DNA of 64,000 nucleotides from Saccharospirillum alexandrii_A. GTDB lineage: Bacteria > Pseudomonadota > Gammaproteobacteria > Pseudomonadales > Natronospirillaceae. A model generated the notes under the pieces. That model was not told where the DNA came from and did not search any database. It was given only the letters and a program-made list of their open reading frames with translations. A program made the translations under genes and the position numbers. The first letter of the stretch is position 1. Every line of letters begins with the position of its first letter. The DNA lies in NCBI RefSeq assembly GCF_043641555.1, contig NZ_JBHZRJ010000005.1, positions 62,001-126,000 of the forward strand, in the 5' to 3' direction. Shown in pieces: positions 36,059 to 44,389 of the stretch.

Positions 36059-37846
36059 TCACGACAACACCACTTCCTCACCGGCGTCACCCGGGTCGTC
36101 GGCTTGTTGCAACAACCCGGCGTAAACGGCGTTTTTCGCCAGCAACTGCTCATGGTTACCCTGCTCGACAACACGCCCCTGCTCAAGCACGAGAATGGTA
36201 TCGCTGTGCCGGATCGTACTCAGGCGGTGTGCAATGGCGATCACGGTCCGTTCTTTAAACAGTCGGCTGATCGCCCGTTGAATCAGGTTTTCGGTCACCG
36301 AATCGACGGAGCTGGTCGCTTCGTCAAGCATTATCACCTGGCCGCCCTGGGCGACAGCCCGGGCAAAGGAAATCAATTGCGTCTGACCAGCACTGAGGTT
36401 GCCGCCATTGCCGTCCAGCTCCATGTCATACCCGCCGGGCAGTGTTTTGATAAAGCCATCGGCATACACATAGCGTGCAGCTTCGTGTATCTGTTCACGG
36501 TCTACCGAGGGTTTACCGAGGCCAATGTTGAAGGCAATGCTTTCGTCGAACAGGTACACATCCTGCTGCATCAGAGAAAACAGCGGCATGGCGTCTTCGA
36601 TCGACAGGGACGACAGTTCGATGCCGTTGAGCAGAATGCTGCCTTCGTAATCCTGGTAGACTTTTGAGATCAACCTCAGAATCGTCGACTTACCGGATCC
36701 GGTCGTGCCTACCAACGCCAGCTGATGGCCCTTTTCCAGCCGAAAGGAGACGTTTCTTAGAACCCAGGGCGCATCGTTGGCGTAACGGAAGGACACATCC
36801 CGAAACTCCAGCGACTCGAAGGTCTGCAACCGGTCGCCCATGGTGTCTTGGCTGATGAGGTCACGGCCGTCTTCCTCCAGCGGCTCCTGAAAGAGTTCGT
36901 CGATGTGATCGAACGCGGCGAACGACCGCTGAATGGCGGCAATCTGCCCGGTGAAATCACGCAGCGGTACGAAGACTTTTTCCATGTTGTTAATGAAGGC
37001 GATCAGCACACCGAGCGTCACCGCCTCCTGCACCACCTTGCCGGAGCCGTACCAGATGATCAGACCAATGGTGATGGTGGTCACACCGGTAATCACCGAA
37101 AACAGCACGGCATCGTATTTGTTCGACTTCAACTGAGCCTGCAAAAACGACTGGGTATAGTCGGCATAGCGTCGTTCAACTTCCTCTTCGGCGCCGTACA
37201 ACTGCACGGTCTTGACGCCCAGCAGACACTCCTGCAAAAAACCGGTGCCCTTGGCCAGAGCGCTGCGGGTAATCTGATACATGCTGCGCAGTTTGTCGCG
37301 AATCAGTTTGGTGATGTAGAGCACCGGCGGAAAGACGGTCAGCACGATCAGCGTCAGCTTCCAGTCGATGACCAGCATCAGGATGATCAACGCGATGGTG
37401 TTGATCAGGTCCCGCACCATCGACAGAACACCCATGACGAAGGAATCGGAAATGGCTTCCAGGTCACCAGTCAGACGCGACAGGGTGACGCCGGTTGGTG
37501 TCCGGTCGAAATAGGTTCGAGGCAATTTCAGAATGCGCCGGAACAGCAACATGCGGATATCAAACAGCGTGAACTGCCCGGTTTTGCGCAGGAAGAACGA
37601 ATAGCAGGAATCGGCGATGTAGTTGACGACCACCACAGCAACCATCAGCCCGATCAGCAGAGGCAAGCCTTCGAATTCGCCGACGGATAAATAGTCGTCA
37701 ATAATCTTAATGGTCAACCACGGAAACAGCAGGTTGCTCGCGATGGACAGCGGTAACATCGCGACGCCGATCAGCCCCCAGGTTTTGTAAGGTTTCGCAA
37801 ATTGCACAAAGCGGCGAATGTAGCTGATGTCGAGTCCCTTGATCAT
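36059..37846 (-). CDS. ABC exporter half, catalytically canonical Walker B
   Basis: A 595-residue type-IV (MdlB/MsbA-like) half-transporter: membrane domain of six helices to about residue 320, then ATPase. Walker A is GTTGSGKST, the signature LSAGQTQL and Walker B VIMLDEATSSVD with the catalytic Glu. Upstream it overlaps the partner gene by four bases. The LSAGQ signature (not LSGGQ) pairs with the degenerate Walker B of the partner, as in heterodimeric exporters. The substrate is unknown, and multidrug or lipid export are both possible. Confidence 0.9.
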   Translation of the reverse strand: MIKGLDISYIRRFVQFAKPYKTWGLIGVAMLPLSIASNLLFPWLTIKIIDDYLSVGEFEGLPLLIGLMVAVVVVNYIADSCYSFFLRKTGQFTLFDIRMLLFRRILKLPRTYFDRTPTGVTLSRLTGDLEAISDSFVMGVLSMVRDLINTIALIILMLVIDWKLTLIVLTVFPPVLYITKLIRDKLRSMYQITRSALAKGTGFLQECLLGVKTVQLYGAEEEVERRYADYTQSFLQAQLKSNKYDAVLFSVITGVTTITIGLIIWYGSGKVVQEAVTLGVLIAFINNMEKVFVPLRDFTGQIAAIQRSFAAFDHIDELFQEPLEEDGRDLISQDTMGDRLQTFESLEFRDVSFRYANDAPWVLRNVSFRLEKGHQLALVGTTGSGKSTILRLISKVYQDYEGSILLNGIELSSLSIEDAMPLFSLMQQDVYLFDESIAFNIGLGKPSVDREQIHEAARYVYADGFIKTLPGGYDMELDGNGGNLSAGQTQLISFARAVAQGGQVIMLDEATSSVDSVTENLIQRAISRLFKERTVIAIAHRLSTIRHSDTILVLEQGRVVEQGNHEQLLAKNAVYAGLLQQADDPGDAGEEVVLS

Positions 37847-39594
37847 GCGCTTTCCTCCACATCGTGCTGCTGCAGTTCCCAGGTTTCCCGGTAGTAGTCG
37901 CTGCTGTCGAGCAATTGCTCATGGGTACCCCGGGCAATGATCTCCCCGTTATGCAGCACCAGAATCTTGTCCAGATTTTCCAGAGCGCTGATGCGATGCG
38001 ACACCACCAGCACCGACTGCTGCCCGATGCGATTGAACAAGCCGCCGAGGATTTTACGCTCCGTCTCGTAATCCACGGCAGAGAGCACATTGTCCATGAT
38101 GATCAGGTCGGCCGGGCTGAGCAGTGCCCGCGCGATACTCAGGCGCTGCTTCTGGCCGCCGGAGAGCATAATGCCTTTCTCGCCCACCAGGGTCTGGTCG
38201 CCGTCCTGAAAGCGCGAGATGTCGTCGCTCAACTGGCTCAGCGCCAGTACCTCGTCGATCTGATGTTTGTCGACCGGCTGCCCATCGGTTCCGAAACGGA
38301 CATTGGCTTCTACCGTATCAGAGAACAGATAGGGCTCCTGAGTAATGGTTCGCACAGCCCCCCGCCACTGTCGTCGCGGCAGTCGGGCAATGTCTTCGTC
38401 GCCCCAGAAAACATGCCCTTCAGGTACATCAAGGTGATGGTTAATGCAATTGACCAGCGTCGTTTTCCCGGAGCCGATGCTGCCCAGCACACCGACCTTT
38501 TTACCGGGCCCGATATCGAAGCTGATGTCTTTCAGCGCCAGGGTATCCTGCCCCGGGTAGGCGAAGTTCAGATGGCGGACACTGAGTGTCCGCCCGGCCG
38601 ACGCCGCTGGCTGAGGTGGCGTACGATCCGTCTCGGGTATCTCGGCATTCAAAATAGACTGAACACTTTCGATGCTGACCATCCCCATCTGATAGACCAC
38701 GGCAATCCGGCCCAACTGCGCCAGTGGCAACGCCAACAGCGCGGAATACGACAGGAAGGCGGTCATTTCCCCCAGCGTCAGCCCCTGTTGCAGAACCATG
38801 TAACCCCCGAACCCGAGAATCACAACCTTCATCAAGTCGTTGGCGTAATCCAGCAACGGCAGAATGAATGTCTGTATCCGGGTCACTCGCATAATGGTAT
38901 CCAGCAGGCGGCCGTTGACCTGCTCGATTTCGGCCAACACCCAGGGGCCCATCTGCTGGTTCTTGATCAGGTCGATGCCGGAGAGGTAGTTCATCAACTG
39001 TTCGGAAAGCCGTTGCAACCGTTGCATTCGCTCGGCCTGGTACTTGCGCATTCGCATAAAGCCCTGGTTAAAGGCAATAAACGCCAGCGCCACCGGAATG
39101 ACCGAATACAGCATCAGCGAGGGCGAAATACGCCACATCCAGATCGGGGTCAACGTCAGCGCGAAGATCACATTCACGGTCTGCAGGAAACCAATGCCGT
39201 AGAACAGCCGGATGCCGTTCATGTCATTGTTGATGATCGAAATCAGTTTGCCGGACTGAAACTGCTGATGATAGGCGTTGGGTAATCTGTTCAGTCGAAA
39301 AAACAGGTCGTTCTTCAATGTCGCTTCTGTAATCCGCCCCGGGTTCAGTGAATACATCCGCGACAGGATGCGCACACCGACCATGATCAGCGAAAAGGCA
39401 ACCACCCACAGAACGTATTCGTTCAAATTGCTGCGGGCCGCCTGGTCGGCTTTGCCAAGCAGATCGATGGCCTGCTGAATGTAGCGCGGAATCTCGACCT
39501 GCAGCCAATTGACCACGAAAATACAAACCACAGCAATCAGGTACGACCACTTATTCAGCAAGAAATAGTGAAGAAGGAACTGGCGTTTAGTCAT
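37843..39594 (-). CDS. ABC exporter half with degenerate Walker B
   Basis: A 583-residue MdlA-like half-transporter. The start at ATG 39594 overlaps the small upstream gene by eight bases; a longer frame through that gene is not credible. Membrane helices span about 18-310. In the ATPase, Walker A GSIGSGKTTL and signature LSGGQKQRLSIARALL are canonical, but Walker B reads LIIMDNVLSAVD, with Asn where the catalytic Glu is usual. It should form a heterodimer with the 595-residue half, with only one active ATP site. Confidence 0.9.
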   Translation of the reverse strand: MTKRQFLLHYFLLNKWSYLIAVVCIFVVNWLQVEIPRYIQQAIDLLGKADQAARSNLNEYVLWVVAFSLIMVGVRILSRMYSLNPGRITEATLKNDLFFRLNRLPNAYHQQFQSGKLISIINNDMNGIRLFYGIGFLQTVNVIFALTLTPIWMWRISPSLMLYSVIPVALAFIAFNQGFMRMRKYQAERMQRLQRLSEQLMNYLSGIDLIKNQQMGPWVLAEIEQVNGRLLDTIMRVTRIQTFILPLLDYANDLMKVVILGFGGYMVLQQGLTLGEMTAFLSYSALLALPLAQLGRIAVVYQMGMVSIESVQSILNAEIPETDRTPPQPAASAGRTLSVRHLNFAYPGQDTLALKDISFDIGPGKKVGVLGSIGSGKTTLVNCINHHLDVPEGHVFWGDEDIARLPRRQWRGAVRTITQEPYLFSDTVEANVRFGTDGQPVDKHQIDEVLALSQLSDDISRFQDGDQTLVGEKGIMLSGGQKQRLSIARALLSPADLIIMDNVLSAVDYETERKILGGLFNRIGQQSVLVVSHRISALENLDKILVLHNGEIIARGTHEQLLDSSDYYRETWELQQHDVEESA

Positions 39595-39835
39595 CGGCTT
39601 TCTCAGGCGTGCTGCAGGCAGGAGGTTCGGAGGCATGGGCGGGCGGCTCGATGCCGTATTCGTTTTGACAGGCACGGATAATGGCGTGGCGAACATCGCA
39701 TTGCTGTTCGAGTGCGTCGAGCAACCAAACCGGCAGGCGAACCGGCCGTGTTTTGATGCCGGGTTTACGGCCACAGCCGGGCCGGGCACCACCGCGGCTG
39801 CAGCAGCCGTCTGGCTTGTCGGTCGAATCTGGCAA
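39587..39835 (-). CDS. Small putative DNA-binding repressor heading the ABC exporter operon
   Basis: About 82 residues. No ATG fits; a TTG at 39835 follows GGAG (39842-39845) with six bases between and places the start just inside the GGARPG segment. The body is RGGARPGCGRKPGIKTRPVRLPVWLLDALEQQ, then CDVRHAIIRACQNEYG. The glycine/arginine-rich GARPGxGRKPG start and the strand-helix-helix pattern resemble ribbon-helix-helix proteins. The end overlaps the exporter ATG by eight bases. A perfect 20-bp palindrome lies 21 bases upstream, so it may be an autorepressor of the exporter. Identification by pattern only. Confidence 0.6.
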   Translation of the reverse strand: MPDSTDKPDGCCSRGGARPGCGRKPGIKTRPVRLPVWLLDALEQQCDVRHAIIRACQNEYGIEPPAHASEPPACSTPEKADD

Positions 39836-39841
39836 GGGGAA

Positions 39842-39845
39842 CTCC
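39842..39845 (-). promoter_or_regulatory. Ribosome-binding site that decides a TTG start
   Basis: GGAG on the minus strand, six bases before TTG 39835. It supports TTG as the start of the small repressor-like gene, since no ATG or GTG in that frame lies downstream of the palindrome. Confidence 0.5.
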
Positions 39846-39855
39846 GGGGAAGTTT

Positions 39856-39875
39856 TGAAAAGTGTACACTTTTCA
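39856..39875. promoter_or_regulatory. Perfect 20-bp palindrome between glyoxalase and the exporter operon
   Basis: TGAAAAGTGTACACTTTTCA reads the same on both strands. A half-like TTTTGAAAGTAC follows at 39877-39888. On the minus strand TACACT within it could serve as a -10 element, so a bound protein would block the exporter operon. The small gene downstream is the obvious candidate binder. Confidence 0.7.
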
Positions 39876-39988
39876 TTTTGAAAGTACAGCCCGGCTTTGA
39901 CGGCCTGACCCTCCCCAGCGCTTGAGCCAACCCAGTGTTTGGGCTTTACTGTGCGCCGATAACCCTTCAAGCAACAACAGGAGTAACG

Positions 39989-40546
39989 ATGAGCCGCCAT
40001 TTTGAAACTGCCGAAGGCCTGTGTGAAGCCCGCGACCCGGCAACCGAAGGTTTTGTCTTCAACCAGACCATGCTGCGCATCAAGTCCCCTCAAGCCTCGC
40101 TGGACTTCTACACCCGCGTGATGGGCATGACGCTGGTGCGCAAACTGCCCTTTCCCGACATGCAATTCACCCTCTATTTCCTGGCTGCCGTAGACCCGGC
40201 CGACCTGAAAAACTGGGCCACCGACACGGACACACGCACGGAACAGACGTTCAGCCGCCCAGCCATGCTCGAACTGACGTACAACTGGGGCTCGGAACAG
40301 GATGACGAAGTGGCTTACCACAATGGCAACAGCGACCCTCGCGGCTTTGGCCACATCGGCTTTGCCGTGCCCAACCTGGACGATGCCTGCGCCCGCTTTG
40401 AAGCCCTGGGCGTACCCTTTGTAAAGCGCCCACAAGACGGCAAAATGAACGACCTTGCCTTTATTCAAGATCCGGATGGCTATTGGATCGAGATCTTTGA
40501 ACCCAGCCGCATCCCAGCCGGTTTAGCGGCGCACCTTGGGGAGTAA
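39989..40546 (+). CDS. gloA: Lactoylglutathione lyase (glyoxalase I), zinc-type
   Basis: A 185-residue enzyme converting the methylglyoxal-glutathione hemithioacetal to lactoylglutathione in the cytosol. The ATG at 39989 follows CAGGAG. Metal ligands by alignment with human and Pseudomonas putida enzymes are Gln26 (FNQTMLR), Glu95 (LELTYNW), His122 (GHIGFAV) and Glu168 (YWIEIFEP). The Gln/Glu set and the long form (insert around 68-90) fit the Zn2+-activated class rather than the shorter Ni2+ class of E. coli. It is divergent from the exporter operon, with a shared palindrome. Confidence 0.93.
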   Translation: MSRHFETAEGLCEARDPATEGFVFNQTMLRIKSPQASLDFYTRVMGMTLVRKLPFPDMQFTLYFLAAVDPADLKNWATDTDTRTEQTFSRPAMLELTYNWGSEQDDEVAYHNGNSDPRGFGHIGFAVPNLDDACARFEALGVPFVKRPQDGKMNDLAFIQDPDGYWIEIFEPSRIPAGLAAHLGE

Positions 40547-40580
40547 ACAGGCTCAGCAACTTCTTGTTGGTTCGGTCAAT

Positions 40581-40617
40581 ACAGTCCATGTACACTGTCG
40601 GACGTTTTTTGACCGAT
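40581..40617 (+). terminator. Candidate terminator after gloA
   Basis: ACAGT at 40581-40585 and ACTGT at 40594-40598 form a short stem, followed closely by a GGACG and six Ts at about 40605-40610. The stem is weak. Confidence 0.35.
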
Positions 40618-40822
40618 ACCGGCCTTCGGGGCCTTGATATTCAAGAACACGGTGCCCTTTTTCATTCCCTTCAACCCCGAGGTCAGGTAGAAGCATGCGA
40701 CTACCGTTCAATAGCCAACCTGAAGGCTAGGCTGTACATTCGGTCGCGTGTGGAAGAGCTACTGGCACAACCTGACGCACTAACACCGCGTTTCCAGGTC
40801 TCAACGGACAAGAGGGCTTTCC

Positions 40823-41293
40823 GTGAAAACGCTATACAGGGCACTTATTTCGCTTTCGTTATTCCTACCCATGCTGGCGTGGTCGACGAACCATCGCGAT
40901 GGCATCACGCTGATTCAAGGCACTGAAAACCGCGTGATGAACCTGGAGGAGCTACACACCCAGGCAAACGTCTCCATAGCTATTTATGAGCCTTTCCGTC
41001 GGGATCAGATCTCAATCCAGGGCGTTCGCTTGGCAGACTTTGTCGCGCAGCACTTCGAGGGCACCCCCGGCAGTATCGAACTTCAGGCTCACGATGGTTA
41101 CACCGTCGTCATCTCCAACTGGCAAGACCGAAACTGGATTCTCATGACCCATGAGAACGACCGGCCACTGACGTTACGAACCCATGGTCCGGTCAGGTTG
41201 GTAGAGGAAGACCTGCGCAATCGCGATCCGAACATACTGCGGGACTTCACCGAATGGGTATGGATGATTCAACAGATCAGGGCGGTAGAGTGA
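40823..41293 (+). CDS. Periplasmic SUOX-like (molybdopterin-oxidoreductase fold) small protein
   Basis: A 156-residue secreted protein starting at GTG 40823, with a signal peptide (MKTLYRALISLSLFLPMLAWS). The body resembles the short sulfite-oxidase-fold domain found next to signalling genes: ISIQGVRLADFVAQHF, IELQAHDGYTVVISNWQDRNWILMTHENDRPLTLRTHGPVRLV, and FTEWVWMIQQIRAVE. No cysteine is available for a cofactor, so it may bind a ligand rather than catalyse. Its stop overlaps the diguanylate cyclase start by four bases, so the two probably form a sensor pair. Confidence 0.7.
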   Translation: MKTLYRALISLSLFLPMLAWSTNHRDGITLIQGTENRVMNLEELHTQANVSIAIYEPFRRDQISIQGVRLADFVAQHFEGTPGSIELQAHDGYTVVISNWQDRNWILMTHENDRPLTLRTHGPVRLVEEDLRNRDPNILRDFTEWVWMIQQIRAVE

Positions 41294-42441
41294 AGCTGCT
41301 GCAGAATCGGTTATCCTGGTGGTTATGGTTAGCCACGTTGAGCTTTGGTGTTGTTGCTGCCTGGGTGGTGTACGAAGTACGCTGGTTTTACCCCGACCTG
41401 CAGCGCCATTTCGGCCCTGTGGGCGACCCACAGGTAGGCCGCCAGATCATCACCCGTTCACGCGAGTATTTGCAAAACGGGCTCACGATACTGGCCTCAG
41501 AGCCACTGGATAACGAGCAGTTCGAAGACGGCTATTTTCAATTTGAACTGGCCTACAGCTTCCTGAATGTTGGGCTCTACCTGGAGCGTTATGACTGCAC
41601 TGAACCGAGCTTGAACCAACTCGATCAACTGCTAGATCGTCTGACGAGTGCCGCCACGACCGATCTGGCGTCCGTCGTGCGCACGGTCAACCCCGTCATT
41701 CAGTGCGCGACTTCCATTGAACAACATCAGTGGGAATTGCGTCAGACACGTGCCCTGCACATGGCCGAACGCCTCGATCGCAGTCAACGCTGGTTTTTAA
41801 CCGTTACCGGCATTGCCTACTCCATGGGTGTATTGTTTCTTGTGTTTTATGAACTCCAGAGACGACGCACCAATCGTTCTTTGAAATCCCAGGTATCCTG
41901 GATGGAAAAAGCGTTGGAAGATGCACTGACCGGCGCACAAAACCGACGAGCCTTCGACCAGGACCTTCAGCGCCATTTCAATCGATTCAAGAAAGGCGGC
42001 GACAGTTTTTCGTTGCTGATGTGCGATCTGGACTACTTCAAAACCTACAATGACCAATTTGGTCATACTCGCGGTGACGAAGCCTTGCAACAGGTGGTTG
42101 AAGTCATCACCCAAACCCTGAGACCCGGCGATCAGGTTTACCGGTACGGCGGTGAAGAACTGGCCATCCTTTTGCCCAATACGCGTCAGAAAGAGGCGCG
42201 CCCAATTGCTGACAGAGCCATTACTGCAGTGCGCCGACTTGGCATCGACAACCCCGCCAGCCCATTGAAAACATTGACCCTAAGTGCCGGCCTGGCAACC
42301 AGTGGCGACACCGACACAACAGGGGAAGACGTGCTAAACCGGGCAGACAGTCTTCTGTACCAGGTAAAAGTAAGCGGCAAAGACGCTGTCATCGACGAAT
42401 CACAGAGCGAAGAAAATTCAGGTGAATCAACAAGGACCTGA
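41290..42441 (+). CDS. Membrane-bound diguanylate cyclase (GGDEF)
   Basis: A 383-residue protein. GTG 41290 overlaps the previous stop. Two membrane segments (about 9-30 and 170-192) flank a periplasmic region of about 140 residues with no recognised domain. A cytoplasmic GGDEF domain follows (about 215-375) with LMCDLDYFKTYNDQFGHTRGDEAL and active-site YGGEELAILLP (GGEEL). It makes cyclic di-GMP from two GTP. The periplasmic partner upstream may transmit a signal to it. No clear inhibitory RxxD site was checked with certainty. Confidence 0.88.
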   Translation: MKLLQNRLSWWLWLATLSFGVVAAWVVYEVRWFYPDLQRHFGPVGDPQVGRQIITRSREYLQNGLTILASEPLDNEQFEDGYFQFELAYSFLNVGLYLERYDCTEPSLNQLDQLLDRLTSAATTDLASVVRTVNPVIQCATSIEQHQWELRQTRALHMAERLDRSQRWFLTVTGIAYSMGVLFLVFYELQRRRTNRSLKSQVSWMEKALEDALTGAQNRRAFDQDLQRHFNRFKKGGDSFSLLMCDLDYFKTYNDQFGHTRGDEALQQVVEVITQTLRPGDQVYRYGGEELAILLPNTRQKEARPIADRAITAVRRLGIDNPASPLKTLTLSAGLATSGDTDTTGEDVLNRADSLLYQVKVSGKDAVIDESQSEENSGESTRT

Positions 42442-42897
42442 CACCTTTTGACAGAACAAGGCAATACTGGTCTGGGCACCCATCCTTTGTGACAGTGGGC
42501 ATCACCTTCAAGTGCCCTGGAGATCTTAACGTTACTTTGCCTGCTAGAGTGGGTGTCTCGAGCGCTAGCGGGACATATTTGGACGCTCGACACCTGTCAT
42601 GCCACAGTACCTTACACAACATCACTCGACCCCCGACAATTACCAGCAGTGCAACGCATCAGCCACGAAATCGGCTACGGTGTGCTCACTGCTGAACAGG
42701 GTGGGCGACAACTGCATAACGAAGCCAGCGCCATTCTGGCTCGTTGAGGGCTGTTTTTGGTAGCCCAGCTGGCGGCGCAGCCGGCAGGGCCCAGGAACGC
42801 TAGTAGGAGATCCCCCCAATGCATTAATGCAAGCAATCGAACAACCATTTTCAAGAGCCCTTAAATGTCTGGTTCTCGACTGTTCTGGTTTTTGCCG
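42442..42897. other. Non-coding gap between diguanylate cyclase and ridA
   Basis: No supported gene. A reading frame ending at 42747 (about 64 codons) has no recognisable features and no ribosome site. A short hairpin GCCAG/CTGGC at about 42726-42743 is followed by a T-run near 42755, a possible terminator. A perfect 12-bp palindrome TGCATTAATGCA lies at 42820-42831. Confidence 0.5.
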
Positions 42898-43314
42898 TTA
42901 TCGAGATATTGAACTAGCAGCATCTTCCGGCAATTTTGCGATCACCTTGATTTCAAACTGAAAGCCAAACAACCAGGTAACTCCAATGCCGGTCAGTGTT
43001 GGGAATGGCGCCTTTCCCCAGTTTTCATGCACTACCTTCATGACAGGGCCAAACACCGACTCAGGGTCGACAACAAACAGGGTGGTGTCGATCACATCGT
43101 CAAAGGTGCAGCCTGCCGCCTTGAGAATGGCATTCAGATTATCGAACGCCAGTTGTACTTGTTTTTCCAGGTCGGGTTCCGGCGAGCCGTCCTCACGGCT
43201 GCCTACCTGCCCGGAAACAAACAAAAGCCCGTTGGAACGGATCGCCGGTGAATAGCGGTTCTGTTCGTAAAGTGCCTGGCGTCCAGGCGGGAAAACGACG
43301 TCACGTTTGTTCAT
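42898..43314 (-). CDS. RidA/YjgF/Rid-family protein
   Basis: A 138-residue member of the Rid family, in which some proteins hydrolyse reactive enamines or imines. ATG 43314 follows GGAG with a six-base gap; an ATG four codons earlier lacks this. Conserved parts are RYSPAIRSNGLLFVSGQVG, LEKQVQLAFDNLNAILKAAGCTFDDVI and a C-terminal FEIKVIAKL. The key catalytic arginine of true RidA (in the IEIEAIAV/R region) is not present, so it may be a divergent Rid subgroup. It is transcribed away from a LysR gene. Confidence 0.83.
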   Translation of the reverse strand: MNKRDVVFPPGRQALYEQNRYSPAIRSNGLLFVSGQVGSREDGSPEPDLEKQVQLAFDNLNAILKAAGCTFDDVIDTTLFVVDPESVFGPVMKVVHENWGKAPFPTLTGIGVTWLFGFQFEIKVIAKLPEDAASSISR

Positions 43315-43408
43315 GGGTAACTCCATCTTTGGGCAACCAGGCCCTGGTTAGTGATGGGGCTACTGTAAAGCCGCTTTCGGGGCCGATAAACTGGCCATTA
43401 CCGTCAAC

Positions 43409-43431
43409 ATTGTTTGTATAATCCAAACAAT
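43409..43431. promoter_or_regulatory. Inverted repeat ATTGTTTG-N7-CAAACAAT between ridA and lysR
   Basis: Perfect eight-base arms around TATAATC, 20 bases before the LysR start. The T-N11-A spacing class and the position are as expected for a LysR-type autoregulatory and ridA-controlling site. The interior TATAAT could itself be a -10 element. Confidence 0.6.
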
Positions 43432-43451
43432 CCAATAGAGCCGGAGTACCC

Positions 43452-44366
43452 ATGGACCGCTTCAATGCCATGCAGGCCTTCATTCGAGTGGTGGAAACAG
43501 GCAGCTTTACCAAAGCCGCTGACACGCTTCACATGAACAAGACCAGCGTCACTCAATTGGTTCAGCAGTTAGAGGCGCACTTGCGCGTCAAGCTACTCAA
43601 TCGCACCACCCGCAAAGTCAATGTAACCGCCGACGGTGCGGCCTACTACGAACGAGCGGTGAAGCTATTGGCCGATATGGAGGATGCAGAAACCAACTTG
43701 CCCAGTGCAATTACCGCTCCAAGCGGGCGATTGCGTGTGGATGTACCCAGCCCGCTGGCTCGTTTTATCCTGATACCCGCCCTGCCTTCGTTCTACGCAC
43801 AGTATCCCGACATACAGCTAGACCTGGGTGTCAGCGACCGGGTTGTGGATATCGTTGGGGAGGGCGTGGACTGTGTGTTGCGTGGCGGGGAGCTGGCTGA
43901 TCTTTCGCTGGTAGCGCGCCGTGTAGGGAGCTTGCCGTTCGGTCTGTATGCGTCCCCCGGGTATCTGGAGCAGTTCGGCACACCCGTGCACCCTAACGAG
44001 CTGGCAGGGCCGCATCACTGTGTTGTCGGCTTTACCTGGGAACGTATCGGTAAGGCACTGCCCTATGTGTTGAAACAGAATGGTGAGTCTACAAAGGTGC
44101 AAGGCCGGAACCGAATTTCCGTCGACGATGGCAATGCACATCTGGCTGCAGGTATGGCAGGCCTGGGGGTTCTCTCACTACCGGTCTACATGGCAAATGA
44201 GGCGGTCGCCAGGAATGAACTGATACCCCTGTTCGAAGACTGGCAGCTTGACCCTATGCCGATGTACGTCGCCTTTCCGCAAAACCGGTATATCAGCGCC
44301 AAATTGCGGGTGTTCATCGATTGGGTATCGGATTTGATGAAACCAGTAGCAACTGGCAGGAACTGA
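43452..44366 (+). CDS. LysR-family transcriptional regulator (ridA-linked)
   Basis: A 304-residue LysR protein. N-terminal winged HTH MDRFNAMQAFIRVVETGSFTKAADTLHMNKTSVTQLVQQLE, then effector domain with VVDIVGEGVDCVLRGGELADLSLVARRVG. It resembles the common group beside small detoxification enzymes. It is divergent from the Rid-family gene with a perfect inverted repeat between, so it probably controls that gene and itself. Inducer unknown. Confidence 0.87.
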   Translation: MDRFNAMQAFIRVVETGSFTKAADTLHMNKTSVTQLVQQLEAHLRVKLLNRTTRKVNVTADGAAYYERAVKLLADMEDAETNLPSAITAPSGRLRVDVPSPLARFILIPALPSFYAQYPDIQLDLGVSDRVVDIVGEGVDCVLRGGELADLSLVARRVGSLPFGLYASPGYLEQFGTPVHPNELAGPHHCVVGFTWERIGKALPYVLKQNGESTKVQGRNRISVDDGNAHLAAGMAGLGVLSLPVYMANEAVARNELIPLFEDWQLDPMPMYVAFPQNRYISAKLRVFIDWVSDLMKPVATGRN

Positions 44367-44389
44367 GGCACCCAGCTAATGAGTTAATA

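Noticed and set aside
36848..37690. 280-codon plus-strand reading frame opposite the ABC exporter genes
   Set aside because: Antisense to a clear ABC transporter; His/Gln-rich composition typical of shadow frames.
37864..39285. 473-codon plus-strand reading frame opposite the 583-residue ABC half
   Set aside because: Antisense shadow of a gene with intact Walker motifs and no convincing start.
39836..40468. Long minus-strand reading frame running from the small repressor-like gene back across the whole glyoxalase region
   Set aside because: It is antisense to gloA, which has all metal ligands and a good start. Only the last ~82 codons of that frame (39587-39835) look like a real protein.
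40564..40926. 120-codon frame before the SUOX-like gene
   Set aside because: It overlaps the start and signal peptide of the better-supported gene at 40823, lacks a ribosome site and shows no family features.
42553..42747. 64-codon frame in the gap after the diguanylate cyclase gene
   Set aside because: No ribosome site and no recognisable sequence; possibly a relic but not supportable.
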